Source of the DNA: CAIMZW01 sp037142435
GTDB taxonomy: Bacteria > Actinomycetota > Actinomycetes > Nanopelagicales > Nanopelagicaceae
NCBI GenBank assembly: GCA_037142435.1
Contig: JBAXAO010000005.1
Location: 1-46,895, forward strand
Direction: 5' to 3'
Length of the DNA stretch: 46,895 nt
Positions 25,799 to 34,342 of this stretch are shown here, one piece after another (the first letter of the stretch is position 1; the number at the start of each line of letters is the position of its first letter). A program made the position numbers and the translations under genes. The notes beneath the pieces were generated by a model. That model had not been told where the DNA came from. It saw only the letters and a program-made list of their open reading frames with translations, and searched no databases.

Positions 25799-28666
25799 TT
25801 AGTTGATTGCTAACTCTTCGATCGGCACACATGAGCAGACCAAATTGCGATCTCCGTAGACGCCGTCGATGCGCCCAGTCGTTGGCCAGTACTTGCCCAT
25901 TCGCCCAATCTCGACATCATTTCCCGCTGGAAAGGCGCCAATTTCCCGCGAGTATTTGCGCTCCCAATCGGCACGAACGAGATCTGCGCTGGTGTGTGGA
26001 GCAAAATGCAAGGGCGACTCTTCAGCCGTGAGTTCACCTTTTTCAATATCTGCAATTTCGGCGCGGATAGAAACCATGGCCTGAATAAAGCGATCCAGTT
26101 CGCGGATATCTTCTGATTCAGTAGGTTCAATCATCAGCGTGCCGGAGACCGGAAAACTTACCGTCGGCGCATGGAAACCATGATCCATAAGGCGCTTGGC
26201 CACGTCATCGACCGTGACTCCAGTTCGCTTGGTGATCTCGCGCAAATCGATAATGCATTCGTGGGCGATGTAGCCGTTCTTGCCTTTATAGAGAACTGGA
26301 AAATGAGGATCTAGCTTTGCCGCCAAATAGTTGGCCGAGAGGATGGCCACCTCAGTTGCGCGCTTGAGCCCATCTCCCCCCATCATCCGGATGTAGCTCC
26401 AGGAAATCGGCAAAATGCTGGCTGAGCCAAAGGGAGCAGAACTCACAGGTCCTGGTCCGGTCGCAGGTCCTGCCGATGCATCCAATGGATGGTTTGGTAG
26501 GTAGGGTGCCAAATGGGCTCGCGAAATCACGGGACCGACGCCAGGTCCTCCCCCGCCGTGAGGGATACAAAAAGTCTTGTGGAGATTGAGATGCGACACA
26601 TCAGCGCCAAATTTTCCAGGCTGAGCCAACCCAACAAGTGCATTGAGATTCGCGCCATCAACATAAACCTGACCACCGGCTTCGTGAATCAGCGCGCAGA
26701 TTTCGCCAATGGCTTCTTCGAATACCCCATGCGTAGACGGGTAGGTGACCATCAAGGCTGCTAACGATTGTGCATACTGAGCAATCTTGGCCCGAAGATC
26801 GTCCAAACTAACATTGCCCTCGTCATCGCAAGCAACAACGACAACTTTCATTCCCGCCATGACTGCACTGGCCGCATTTGTTCCGTGTGCGCTCGATGGA
26901 ATCAAACAAATATCGCGACCGTCTTGGCCATTGGCATCTAAGTAATTGCGAATCGCAAGTAAGCCAGCAAATTCGCCTTGAGATCCAGCATTAGGTTGGA
27001 GAGAAACTGCATCGTAACCCGTAATTTTGATCAACCATTCTGAAAGTTCAGCAATAACTTCTCGTATGCCAAGACTTTGATCAACGGGAGCGAACGGGTG
27101 GAGAGTTGAGAATTCGACCCAAGTTATTGGAATCATCTCGGTGGTTGCGTTCAACTTCATTGTGCATGAACCCAAAGGAATCATGGTTCGATCTAATCCT
27201 AGATCTCGATCCGACAGTGATCGGATGTAACGCAACATCGCAGTTTCGGAGTGATAAGTATTGAAAATTGGATGGGTTAAAAAGTCAGTAGTTCGGCTTT
27301 GTTCTGCAGAAAATACACTTTTGGTATTTTCCCCGCTCCGGATAAGACCGAAAACTTTCAGCAAACTAGTAAACGCAGCCTCAGTAATAGTTTCATCAAA
27401 ACTTATTCCGACAGACGAACCGCTCAGAATACGAATATTAAATCCAGCGGTTCGAGCCTTAGCCGCTAATTGCTCTGCAGCAACGCCATGAAGCGTCACC
27501 GTGTCAAAGATATTTTGCGACGTAATTGTTGTTCCGGCGGCAACCAATAGATCGGCGAAGGTGCGCGCATAGTCGTGAACGCGCTGGGCGATCGCTGCGA
27601 GTCCTTGAGGACCGTGCCAAACCGCATAGAAGGCTGAAATAACAGCCAACAAAACCTGTGCTGTGCAGATGTTTGACGTCGCCTTGTCGCGCCTAATGTG
27701 CTGCTCACGAGTTTGCAGCGCCAATCGAAATGCTGGATTTCCGTGCACATCAATACTTTGTCCGACCAGACGTCCTGGTATGGATCGTTCGAGACCTTTG
27801 CGAACCGACATGAATCCGGCGTGAGGACCGCCAAATCCCATGGGAACGCCAAAACGCTGAGCTGAGCCCACGGCCACATCCGCGCCCCACTCCCCCGGCG
27901 ACTTTAACAAGGTAAGTGCAAGCAGATCAGTTGTAAGGATTGCCAGAGCGTCCTGCGCATGCAACCAAGAAATTGCACCGGAAGGATCCTGAATATCTCC
28001 TTCGGTTCCGATCGAAGCAATCACTGCACCAAAAATAGGCTTACCGATAGCGGCTAGCGATTGCTCATCCATAAGTGAATCAACTACTTCAATCTTCAAT
28101 GGCTTTGCGCGAGTTTTAATAACCGCGGAAATGTGGGGATGCAACTTGGTATCGATGGCTAAAACTGCTTCATCGCCGCCACTCCACACTCGACGAGCCA
28201 ACGTCATCGCTTCGGCTGCAGCCGTAGCTTCATCGAGCATTGATGCGTTTGCGATTGGCAAACCGGTGAGATCTGACACAGCGGTCTGAAATGCAAAAAT
28301 TGCTTCCAAACGTCCTTGGCTTATCTCTGGTTGGTAAGGCGTATACGCGGTATACCACGCAGGATTTTCTAAAACATTGCGCAGGACAACCGGCGGAGTA
28401 ATTGTTCCGTAGTAACCGGTCCCAATAAGAGAATGAAAAACCTGATTTCGATCGGCCTTTGCGCGCAATTCTGCCAAGGCTTCTACTTCACTCAGCGCTT
28501 CAGGCAATACCGAAGCCAGCGTCTGCGTCATAGCAATGTTTTCCGGAACAACTTGGGAGATGAAAGACTCTAGCGAAGAAGCTCCCAGTTCTGACAACAT
28601 GAATTCGATCTGCGAGGTGTCCGGACCAATATGACGGTCCTCAAAACGCGAACGAATTTCAGCCAT
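25799..28666 (-). CDS. gcvP: Glycine dehydrogenase (decarboxylating), P-protein
   Basis: GcvP decarboxylates glycine with pyridoxal phosphate and loads the aminomethyl group on lipoyl-GcvH. The 955-residue single-chain form has both halves: N-terminal RHIGPD, TPYQPEISQGRLEAI and GGPHAGFMSVRKG, and C-terminal HLNLHKTFCIPHGGGGPGVGP with the cofactor lysine near residue 697. Length is normal. AAGGGG about 8 bases upstream of the ATG is the ribosome binding site, so this gene has a leader. gcvH lies four genes upstream on the same strand; gcvT is not in the window. Confidence 0.97.
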   Translation of the reverse strand: MAEIRSRFEDRHIGPDTSQIEFMLSELGASSLESFISQVVPENIAMTQTLASVLPEALSEVEALAELRAKADRNQVFHSLIGTGYYGTITPPVVLRNVLENPAWYTAYTPYQPEISQGRLEAIFAFQTAVSDLTGLPIANASMLDEATAAAEAMTLARRVWSGGDEAVLAIDTKLHPHISAVIKTRAKPLKIEVVDSLMDEQSLAAIGKPIFGAVIASIGTEGDIQDPSGAISWLHAQDALAILTTDLLALTLLKSPGEWGADVAVGSAQRFGVPMGFGGPHAGFMSVRKGLERSIPGRLVGQSIDVHGNPAFRLALQTREQHIRRDKATSNICTAQVLLAVISAFYAVWHGPQGLAAIAQRVHDYARTFADLLVAAGTTITSQNIFDTVTLHGVAAEQLAAKARTAGFNIRILSGSSVGISFDETITEAAFTSLLKVFGLIRSGENTKSVFSAEQSRTTDFLTHPIFNTYHSETAMLRYIRSLSDRDLGLDRTMIPLGSCTMKLNATTEMIPITWVEFSTLHPFAPVDQSLGIREVIAELSEWLIKITGYDAVSLQPNAGSQGEFAGLLAIRNYLDANGQDGRDICLIPSSAHGTNAASAVMAGMKVVVVACDDEGNVSLDDLRAKIAQYAQSLAALMVTYPSTHGVFEEAIGEICALIHEAGGQVYVDGANLNALVGLAQPGKFGADVSHLNLHKTFCIPHGGGGPGVGPVISRAHLAPYLPNHPLDASAGPATGPGPVSSAPFGSASILPISWSYIRMMGGDGLKRATEVAILSANYLAAKLDPHFPVLYKGKNGYIAHECIIDLREITKRTGVTVDDVAKRLMDHGFHAPTVSFPVSGTLMIEPTESEDIRELDRFIQAMVSIRAEIADIEKGELTAEESPLHFAPHTSADLVRADWERKYSREIGAFPAGNDVEIGRMGKYWPTTGRIDGVYGDRNLVCSCVPIEELAIN

Positions 28667-28688
28667 TGCAGTCCCCTTGCTTTGAGAA

Positions 28689-28735
28689 CCTATTCACTGC
28701 GAATAGGCGTCGTCACTAGTTCAATTACTAGTTCA
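28689..28735 (-). promoter_or_regulatory. gcvP upstream element: hairpin plus tandem ACTAGTTCA repeats
   Basis: CCTATTC (28689-28695) and GAATAGG (28701-28707) form a perfect 7-bp stem with a 5-base loop about 22 bases before gcvP. Next to it are two 12-bp units, TCACTAGTTCAA and TTACTAGTTCAT, side by side at 28713-28736. ACTAGT is itself palindromic. The arrangement looks like an operator plus a leader hairpin. The binding protein is unknown; the adjacent MerR-type protein is a candidate by position only. Confidence 0.45.
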
Positions 28736-28765
28736 TCATGCAGTACGGGGAAAGGATAAAGAAAT

Positions 28766-29296
28766 TTACGCGCCTTTGCGCTTTCTACGCTGGGCTAGCT
28801 CGTCGTTACTTACGCCACTTGTCGCAGGAGTGCCATCGTGCGCGCTCTCTCCTTGCAGGGTCGCAAGTGAGCCTTCGACTTCACTCCAGACGCGACCGAT
28901 TGCGATTCCAAAGACGCCTTGACCACCCTGAAGTAGATCGATGATGTCATCTGCGCTGGTGCATTCATAAATAGAGGCTCCATCACTCATCAGTGTGATG
29001 CGTTCGAGATCGGAGACACCGCGCCCGCGGAGATGATCCACAGCGGATCGAATATTTTGTAGCGAGACGCCCGTATCCAGCAAGCGTTTTACAATTTTAA
29101 GAACAAGGATGTCGCGGAATCCGTACAAACGTTGAGAGCCAGAACCTGTTGCCGGTTGAATGCTCGGCTCGACCAAACCAGTTCGCGCCCAATAATCCAA
29201 CTGTCGATAAGTGATCCCGGCAGCAACGCAGGCCGTTGCACCACGGTAACCAATGTCGGATTTGAGGTCCGTCGTGGTCGATTCCTTCTCTGACAT
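28766..29296 (-). CDS. MerR-family transcriptional regulator (Rv1830-like)
   Basis: The 176-residue protein has a MerR-type winged helix with AGITYRQLDYWARTGLVEPS, then LYGFRDILVLKIVKRLLDTGVSLQNIR. The C-terminal part has no cysteine sensor, and ends in a basic RRKRKGA tail. Its place between gcvP and the nuclease gene matches Rv1830 of M. tuberculosis, from memory. A leadered start is likely: GAAG lies about 10 bases upstream. What it regulates is unknown; gcvP, 99 bases downstream, is a candidate target. Confidence 0.9.
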   Translation of the reverse strand: MSEKESTTTDLKSDIGYRGATACVAAGITYRQLDYWARTGLVEPSIQPATGSGSQRLYGFRDILVLKIVKRLLDTGVSLQNIRSAVDHLRGRGVSDLERITLMSDGASIYECTSADDIIDLLQGGQGVFGIAIGRVWSEVEGSLATLQGESAHDGTPATSGVSNDELAQRRKRKGA

Positions 29297-29404
29297 ATGC
29301 GCTCGCTTCTTTGGGGAAAGATCCTTGCGGATGGCTAAAGAGTAGATTCAGGGTTGGCCTGGAGCAATAACCGACACGCGAAACTCTAAAGTTAAAGTAA
29401 AGAG

Positions 29405-29878
29405 TTACCCAGCAAAATCTTCAGGATTGATGTGATCGAGGAACTCTATGAACTTCTCCACCTCATCATCGGCCTGGTCCGGGATCTCAATCCCAGCGCT
29501 CTCGAGCAATTCTTCGCTTGCAAAAATGGGCGCGGCACTTCGTAGCGCCAAAGCAATGGCATCGCTGGGCCTAGCCGAGAGCCGCTGCCCTGCTTCAAAG
29601 GTGAGTTCAGCGTAAAAAATGCCCTCTTTGAGCTCGGTCATCTTGACGGATGCCAGTTTTGAACCGAGAACTTCTACGGCGGAAATGAAAAGGTCGTGTG
29701 TAAGAGGTCGAGGTGGCGTTAACTCCTGTTGCGCGAAGGCAATAGCCGTCGCCTCCACCGCACCGATCCAGATCGGCAGATATCGCACCCCATCCAACTC
29801 TTTCAGCAAAACGATGGGTTGGTTAGAGGGCATCTCGACACGAACGCCAATTACTTCAACTGCCTTAAAGGCGGTCAT
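29405..29878 (-). CDS. Bifunctional nuclease family protein (DUF151)
   Basis: The 157-residue protein matches the bifunctional nuclease/DUF151 domain: VEVIGVRVEMPSNQPIVLLKE, then LPIWIGAVEATAIAFAQQ, then LSARPSDAIALALRS. Plant and archaeal relatives have RNase/DNase activity; in actinobacteria the role is unknown. It sits between two MerR genes, as Rv1829 does in M. tuberculosis (from memory). The 108-base gap to the next gene downstream holds the MerR leader and promoter. It starts 11 bases after the stop of the upstream MerR gene. Confidence 0.92.
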   Translation of the reverse strand: MTAFKAVEVIGVRVEMPSNQPIVLLKELDGVRYLPIWIGAVEATAIAFAQQELTPPRPLTHDLFISAVEVLGSKLASVKMTELKEGIFYAELTFEAGQRLSARPSDAIALALRSAAPIFASEELLESAGIEIPDQADDEVEKFIEFLDHINPEDFAG

Positions 29879-29889
29879 AGTGGCTCTAT

Positions 29890-30603
29890 CTACCGCAGGC
29901 GCTGTAAGCCGGCGCGAACTAAGGCTGCATGAAGTCGAACTGAGAGAGAGGCCAATTCACGCTGGACTTCTTCGGCACGAGCCTTTGCATCGGAACTCTT
30001 TTGACGAAGGAGCGGTGTTATAACTTGCTCGACCAACCCAACTTCGCGATCGGCAGCGCTCTTAAAGGATCGCAAATGGCGTGCTTCGATGCCAAAAGCG
30101 GCGATCTCGGCTACTGCCTTTGCTACAGAAAGGCTATCGCCGTCATAGTGGCGACCTCGGAGTGCGATTAATCCATAGGCCTCGAGCTCTTGAAGCTGGC
30201 CATCTTCTAGCCCAGAAGCTTGCAGCAGTTCATCTCGGGAAAGTCGGAGGTCATTCTCTTCTGCAAAATTGGCTGGAGCGAATTCGCCATCCACCGTAGC
30301 TAATCGTGGGGCGGCGATTCCACCAGGAGCGGCTGCAGGCTCGAGCCCACGATCTAAGGCATCAAGGTTCTCTTTGATCACGCGCAATGGCAAATATTGA
30401 TCTCGTTGAGCTTGAAGAACGTAGCGCAATCGTTCGAGATCAGTATTCGTAAATTTGCGATATCCCGAAGGGGTCCGCTGAGGATCAATCAGGCCCTCCG
30501 ATTCAAGGAATCGGATCTTGCTGATGGTGATATCTGGAAAATCGCTGCGCAATTTGCTCAGAACTTCGCCGATGCTGAGATAGGCCCGTGCTGGAACGCT
30601 CAT
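29890..30603 (-). CDS. MerR-family transcriptional regulator (Rv1828-like)
   Basis: The 237-residue protein begins with the MerR helix-turn-helix: YLSIGEVLSKLRSDFPDITISKIRFLE, then GLIDPQRTPSGYRKF. A middle linker and a C-terminal effector-like region follow, with LQASGLEDGQLQELEAYGLI. That matches the long MerR protein next to garA in actinobacteria (Rv1828, from memory). Its ATG abuts the garA stop (TAAATG), so garA and this regulator are co-expressed. It is followed 11 bases later by the nuclease gene. Confidence 0.92.
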   Translation of the reverse strand: MSVPARAYLSIGEVLSKLRSDFPDITISKIRFLESEGLIDPQRTPSGYRKFTNTDLERLRYVLQAQRDQYLPLRVIKENLDALDRGLEPAAAPGGIAAPRLATVDGEFAPANFAEENDLRLSRDELLQASGLEDGQLQELEAYGLIALRGRHYDGDSLSVAKAVAEIAAFGIEARHLRSFKSAADREVGLVEQVITPLLRQKSSDAKARAEEVQRELASLSVRLHAALVRAGLQRLR

Positions 30604-31047
30604 TTATTGCCCCTCTTTCACAAAAAATGTGAGTTTGTACTTCCCAATTTGAATTTCATCGCCCTGCCGAAGATCGGCTTCCTTGGTTGCTACCCCGTTG
30701 AGATAGGTGCCATTCAGGCTGGATTGATCCACTACTCGGTATCCAGTTCCAATGGCATGATCGACGCGAGCATGCTTGCGAGAGACTGTTATATCGTCCA
30801 GAAATATTTCACTTTCGACTTCACGACCAATTGAAGTCGAACCAATATTGAGCAAAAACCTTGAGCCTCGACTGGGACCAGAGAGAACCAAAAGCATGGC
30901 CGAACCCTCAGGCAAGGCCGAAACCACTGAACTCTCTTCTTCCGAGAGCACATCCAGAGAGTGAAATCCTTCAGATACTGGTCGCAGAGAGGATAGATGG
31001 ATGGTGCTGGTGAGTTCGGAGGCTGGAATTGCAGGCTGATTGCTCAC
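30604..31047 (-). CDS. garA: FHA-domain protein GarA
   Basis: GarA controls 2-oxoglutarate use in actinobacteria through a phosphothreonine-binding FHA domain. The 147-residue protein has the FHA core GSTSIGREVESEIFLDDITVSRKHARV and DQSSLNGTYLNG. The N-terminal arm reads ELTSTIHLSSL where M. tuberculosis has an ETTSVF kinase site (from memory), so only one threonine of the pair is kept. GTG at 31047 is preferred over the TTG one codon earlier; GGGGGTG upstream is the ribosome binding site. It heads the garA-MerR unit. Confidence 0.92.
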   Translation of the reverse strand: MSNQPAIPASELTSTIHLSSLRPVSEGFHSLDVLSEEESSVVSALPEGSAMLLVLSGPSRGSRFLLNIGSTSIGREVESEIFLDDITVSRKHARVDHAIGTGYRVVDQSSLNGTYLNGVATKEADLRQGDEIQIGKYKLTFFVKEGQ

Positions 31048-31107
31048 CAATTACACCCCCAATGCCACAGACCAGGTCCAATGAACCTAGAGTTAAACTT
31101 GAGGATG

Positions 31108-31137
31108 ACACTATGCGAGCGAGAGCCGTGCGGTCAA
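31108..31137 (-). promoter_or_regulatory. Promoter of garA (-35 TTGACC, -10 TAGTGT)
   Basis: On the minus strand TTGACC (31132-31137) and TAGTGT (31108-31113) are separated by 18 bases. Transcription would begin near 31101, giving a leader of about 54 bases. Confidence 0.6.
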
Positions 31138-31199
31138 GCCCTGAAATAGCAGCGGCAAAGACTAAAGCGAATTATTTCCCCAAGGATTGCGGCTCGAGA

Positions 31200-31580
31200 T
31201 TAAGCCGTGATCGCTCCGTACTCTGCTGAGCTCATCAAATCTGTAACGGGCCCAGAAACTTCAATCTCGGCAATCCAGCCCGCACCATACGGATCAGAGT
31301 TTATGGCCTCTGGCGCAGCATCGAGGTCGGAATTAATTGCCACGATGGTTCCGGAGACTGGAGCAAAAATTTCAGAAACGCTCTTGGTGGATTCGACTTC
31401 CCCGCAGACCGTTCCGGCCGACACCAACTGTCCTACCTTTGGCAGTTGAATATAAACGATGTCACCCAAAGCATCCTGCGCAAAGTCGGTGATTCCGACT
31501 CGAACCACGTTTTCAGCTGAAGTCTCGGCGACCCACTCGTGCTCCTTGGTGTACTGCAAATTGTTCGGAACTGATGACAT
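31200..31580 (-). CDS. gcvH: Glycine cleavage system H protein
   Basis: GcvH is the lipoyl carrier that shuttles the aminomethyl group between P, T and L proteins. The 126-residue protein has TKEHEWV, GITDFAQDALGDIVYIQLP and the lipoylation site VESTKSVSE with Lys66. NSDPYGAGW is the conserved C-terminal segment. The ATG at 31580 has AGGAGA upstream and matches family length; a longer frame reading into the upstream gene is rejected. It lies 44 bases after the phosphatidyltransferase stop and 149 bases from garA. Confidence 0.96.
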   Translation of the reverse strand: MSSVPNNLQYTKEHEWVAETSAENVVRVGITDFAQDALGDIVYIQLPKVGQLVSAGTVCGEVESTKSVSEIFAPVSGTIVAINSDLDAAPEAINSDPYGAGWIAEIEVSGPVTDLMSSAEYGAITA

Positions 31581-31624
31581 CTTTGATTTCTCCTGCTCTA
31601 GTGCGCGGTGGACTGATAAAAAGT

Positions 31625-32194
31625 CTAACGGGAAACCAGGCCCTTCCACGAGTACTGAATAGCGGTAACCAAGTAAAGAGCAATCCCCCAAATGGCAAAG
31701 CTCCAGCCACAGATCAGCGCTAACCTTCCTAGGCCGTGATCAGATTTAAGAAGTAACAGTGGAAAGGCGTAGAGCAAATTAAATGTTGCGGCTTTGCCGA
31801 GGAAGGTAACCACAAACACTGAACCACCTCGAGCCTTTACCACTAACAAGACGAGTGCCAACCAGAGATCTCGTCCTAAAAGCAGGAGTACAACCCACCA
31901 CGGTATGAAATCTCGAATCGCTAGCGAGATAACGGTGGCCGCAATGTAGGCCCGATCAATCGCTGGATCCATAATCGCGCCAAGTTTTGATTCTTGATGC
32001 AAAGCGCGTGCGACTTTGCCATCCAAGTAATCAGTTGCAGCACCGGCCATAAGAACCAACAAGCTCGCTAGCGGACGGTGTTGCACCAAAAAAAGCCAAA
32101 GAAATATTGGAATGCCGAATGCGCGAAGCAACGTTAAGAAATTTGGAATGGTTAAAACGCGGTTGGAAGATGAATTGGACTCGATGATCATCAC
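31625..32194 (-). CDS. CDP-alcohol phosphatidyltransferase (PgsA-like)
   Basis: The 189-residue membrane protein has the family signature D-x2-DG-x2-AR-x8-G-x3-D-x3-D, seen as TDYLDGKVARAL, then KLGAIMDPAID. Five or six hydrophobic segments surround it. The family transfers a phosphatidyl group from CDP-diacylglycerol to an alcohol; glycerol-3-phosphate, inositol phosphate or another phosphatidyl acceptor is possible. By synteny with Rv1822 (from memory) it is a PgsA2-type enzyme. Start is GTG at 32194 or ATG at 32191; GAGAGG lies immediately before. Confidence 0.88.
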   Translation of the reverse strand: MMIIESNSSSNRVLTIPNFLTLLRAFGIPIFLWLFLVQHRPLASLLVLMAGAATDYLDGKVARALHQESKLGAIMDPAIDRAYIAATVISLAIRDFIPWWVVLLLLGRDLWLALVLLVVKARGGSVFVVTFLGKAATFNLLYAFPLLLLKSDHGLGRLALICGWSFAIWGIALYLVTAIQYSWKGLVSR

Positions 32195-32228
32195 CCTCTC
32201 GTCAGAAAGATTCGCTATCGAAAAATCG

Positions 32229-32302
32229 TCGGGACGACAGGATTTGAACCTGCGACACCCAGACCCCCAGCCTGGTGCGCTACCAAGCTGCGCTACGTCC
32301 CG
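32229..32302 (-). tRNA. tRNA-Pro (GGG)
   Basis: From 32302 on the minus strand, acceptor CGGGACG pairs fully with CGTCCCG. The anticodon stem CCAGG/TCTGG encloses loop CTGGGGG with anticodon GGG, and the T arm is GCAGGTTCAAATCCTG. The 3' end is ACGA, so CCA is not encoded. A TAATAT box lies 9 bases before the mature 5' end, overlapping the last codon region of the cmk-der gene. Confidence 0.95.
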
Positions 32303-32314
32303 GAAGGGCGAATA

Positions 32315-34279
32315 TTACTCCCGCTCTTTAACCTTTACTGCAACTTCCACGGGTGAACCTTGAAATCCAAACTCTTCGCGAATTCGGCGCTCGATAAATC
32401 GGCGGTAGGAAGGTTCGATCCAATCGCTTGAGAAAATCACGAACTTTGGTGGACAGATAGCAGCCTGAGTCGCAAACCGAATTTTTGGTTGCTTTCCACT
32501 TCGAACTGGAGGTGGCGTGGCCGCTACCAGTGCGCCCAAGAAAGCATTGAGTTTGGCAGTCGGCACTCGCTTCTCCCAACTTCCCAGAGCCGTCCTTAGC
32601 GCCGGTGCCAATCGATCGCGGTGCCATCCAGTTTTAGCCGAGAGATTAATTCTCTGTGCCCACGGGTAGCGCTCGAGCTGACGCTCCATTTCGCGTTCCA
32701 ATTTTATTTGTCGATCTTCATCGACCATATCCCACTTGTTCATGACAAGAACGAGTGCTCGCCCAGCTTCTTCGGCCATGGTCACAATTCGAATATCTTG
32801 TTCCGTCAGTGGCGCGGAGGCATCCAACACGATTACTGCGACTTCAGCCCGATCAAGAGCAGAGGCGGTACGAAGCGAGGCGTAATAGTCCGTTCCGCTG
32901 TCTTGATGTGCTCTACGCCTAATACCTGCAGTATCGATAAACCGCCAGGTGTTTCCGCCAATTTCGATGAGCTCATCAACTGGATCACGCGTTGTTCCAG
33001 CAGCATCATCTACAAGTACACGGGATTCACCTGCGAGAACGTTAAGCAAACTCGACTTACCAACGTTGGGTCGTCCCACCAAAGCAATGCGGCGAAAACC
33101 GTCATCTGCTTGTTCGGAACCAACTTCAGGAAGTTCCTTTACGAGTAAATCAAGCAAGTCTCCGGCTCCGCGTCCATGCAGGGCTGACACGAATCGCGGT
33201 TCGCCTAAGCCCAAATTCCACAGCGCATGCGCATAGGTCTCTTCGTTCGGACCATCTACTTTATTTGCCGCCAGGATGATCTTCTTCTTTGAACGACGAA
33301 GGAGATCTACTAATGAACTGTCCTCATCCAAGGCGCCAACCTGTGCATCGATGACAAACATAATGACATCGGCTTCGGAGATGGCCATCTCTGCACCAGC
33401 AGTAATTTTCTCAGAAATACCTTCGGGGCTGACTTCCCATCCCCCGGTATCGATCAGGATAAAGCGACGCCCGTTCCACTCGGCTTGATATTTAACTCGG
33501 TCACGCGTGACTCCCGGAGTATCTTCGACGATAGCTTCACGCCGACCAATCATGCGATTGACCAATGTGGACTTTCCGACATTGGGACGACCGATAACCG
33601 CCACCGTTGGCAAACCCAAAAGATTGCGATGTTCCAGCCAATCCCAGATGAGATCGACAACTTCATCGAGATCCAAAGCCGTGGAATCCAATTCCATGGC
33701 ATCTTCAGCAGGGCGAAGTGGGGAGATCTTGCGAGTCGAATCAAGTCGGTCGCGCGAATCCAACGAGGTTGCCACATCTTCAGTTGAATTCTCCAAATTA
33801 AGTTCGCGTTCGCGGCGCACCGCACGTTCTTCTAAGTTGGCATAAAGAAAAATCTTCATATCGGCATCGGGCACAACTACTGTTCCGATGTCGCGACCTT
33901 CGACAACAATTCCTGTTGCGGATTCATCGATTATGGATCGTTGTAAGTCAACTAAAAAATCCCTGATTTCGGGGAGCTGGCTCAGTTGACTGACATTATC
34001 CGTGACACGCGCGCTGCGAATTTCTTGCGAAATTTCCTGGTCACCTGCATAAACCTGAGGGTTCTTGGGGTCCGGCGTGAATGAGATCGGGCGTTGCCTA
34101 AGTGCCGAAATAATGTCGAGCGGCTGAGTGATGTTCTCCTCGAGGGCAATCCACGTGGCAGCCCGATAGAGCGCACCGGTGTCGAGATACTTCCAATGTG
34201 CGCGGAGCGCTATCGCTTTTGCGGTGGTCGACTTTCCGGATCCGCTCGGGCCATCAATTGCAACAACTATTTTGGCCAT
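32315..34279 (-). CDS. cmk-der: Bifunctional cytidylate kinase / GTPase Der fusion
   Basis: This 654-residue protein joins two housekeeping enzymes. Residues 1-220 are cytidylate kinase, with P-loop GPSGSGKST (10-18), YLDTGALYRA and VVEGRDIGTVV; it makes CDP/dCDP. Residues 225-654 are the ribosome-assembly GTPase Der (EngA), with two G domains (GRPNVGKST at 230-238, GRPNVGKSS at 402-410). NKVD and NKWD guanine motifs follow, and then a C-terminal KH domain. The fusion is known in some actinobacteria; in mycobacteria the genes are separate neighbours. An AAGG precedes the ATG. Confidence 0.96.
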   Translation of the reverse strand: MAKIVVAIDGPSGSGKSTTAKAIALRAHWKYLDTGALYRAATWIALEENITQPLDIISALRQRPISFTPDPKNPQVYAGDQEISQEIRSARVTDNVSQLSQLPEIRDFLVDLQRSIIDESATGIVVEGRDIGTVVVPDADMKIFLYANLEERAVRRERELNLENSTEDVATSLDSRDRLDSTRKISPLRPAEDAMELDSTALDLDEVVDLIWDWLEHRNLLGLPTVAVIGRPNVGKSTLVNRMIGRREAIVEDTPGVTRDRVKYQAEWNGRRFILIDTGGWEVSPEGISEKITAGAEMAISEADVIMFVIDAQVGALDEDSSLVDLLRRSKKKIILAANKVDGPNEETYAHALWNLGLGEPRFVSALHGRGAGDLLDLLVKELPEVGSEQADDGFRRIALVGRPNVGKSSLLNVLAGESRVLVDDAAGTTRDPVDELIEIGGNTWRFIDTAGIRRRAHQDSGTDYYASLRTASALDRAEVAVIVLDASAPLTEQDIRIVTMAEEAGRALVLVMNKWDMVDEDRQIKLEREMERQLERYPWAQRINLSAKTGWHRDRLAPALRTALGSWEKRVPTAKLNAFLGALVAATPPPVRSGKQPKIRFATQAAICPPKFVIFSSDWIEPSYRRFIERRIREEFGFQGSPVEVAVKVKERE

Positions 34280-34342
34280 GGTTAAACCTTACTGGTGATA
34301 GAGGTAGATCGATTTTGCGGACTTTTACCGCAAAGGAGGTGG

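Noticed and set aside
25756..25806. A 16-codon frame starting ATGTTAACT with TAATCT 5 bases upstream, between ppm1 and gcvP
   Set aside because: Its start and the apparent -10 box both lie inside the dif candidate, whose sequence explains them. The peptide has no family features.
28667..28765. Glycine riboswitch upstream of gcvP
   Set aside because: The tandem aptamer cores expected for glycine riboswitches are absent and the gap is too short for both aptamers.
31029..31229. Plus-strand 66-codon frame between garA and gcvH
   Set aside because: It overlaps the garA promoter, the garA start and the gcvH stop on the other strand and shows no domain pattern.
31581..31691. N-terminal extension of gcvH up to 31691
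   Set aside because: It would overlap the phosphatidyltransferase gene and lacks family similarity; AGGAGA sits before the 31580 ATG.
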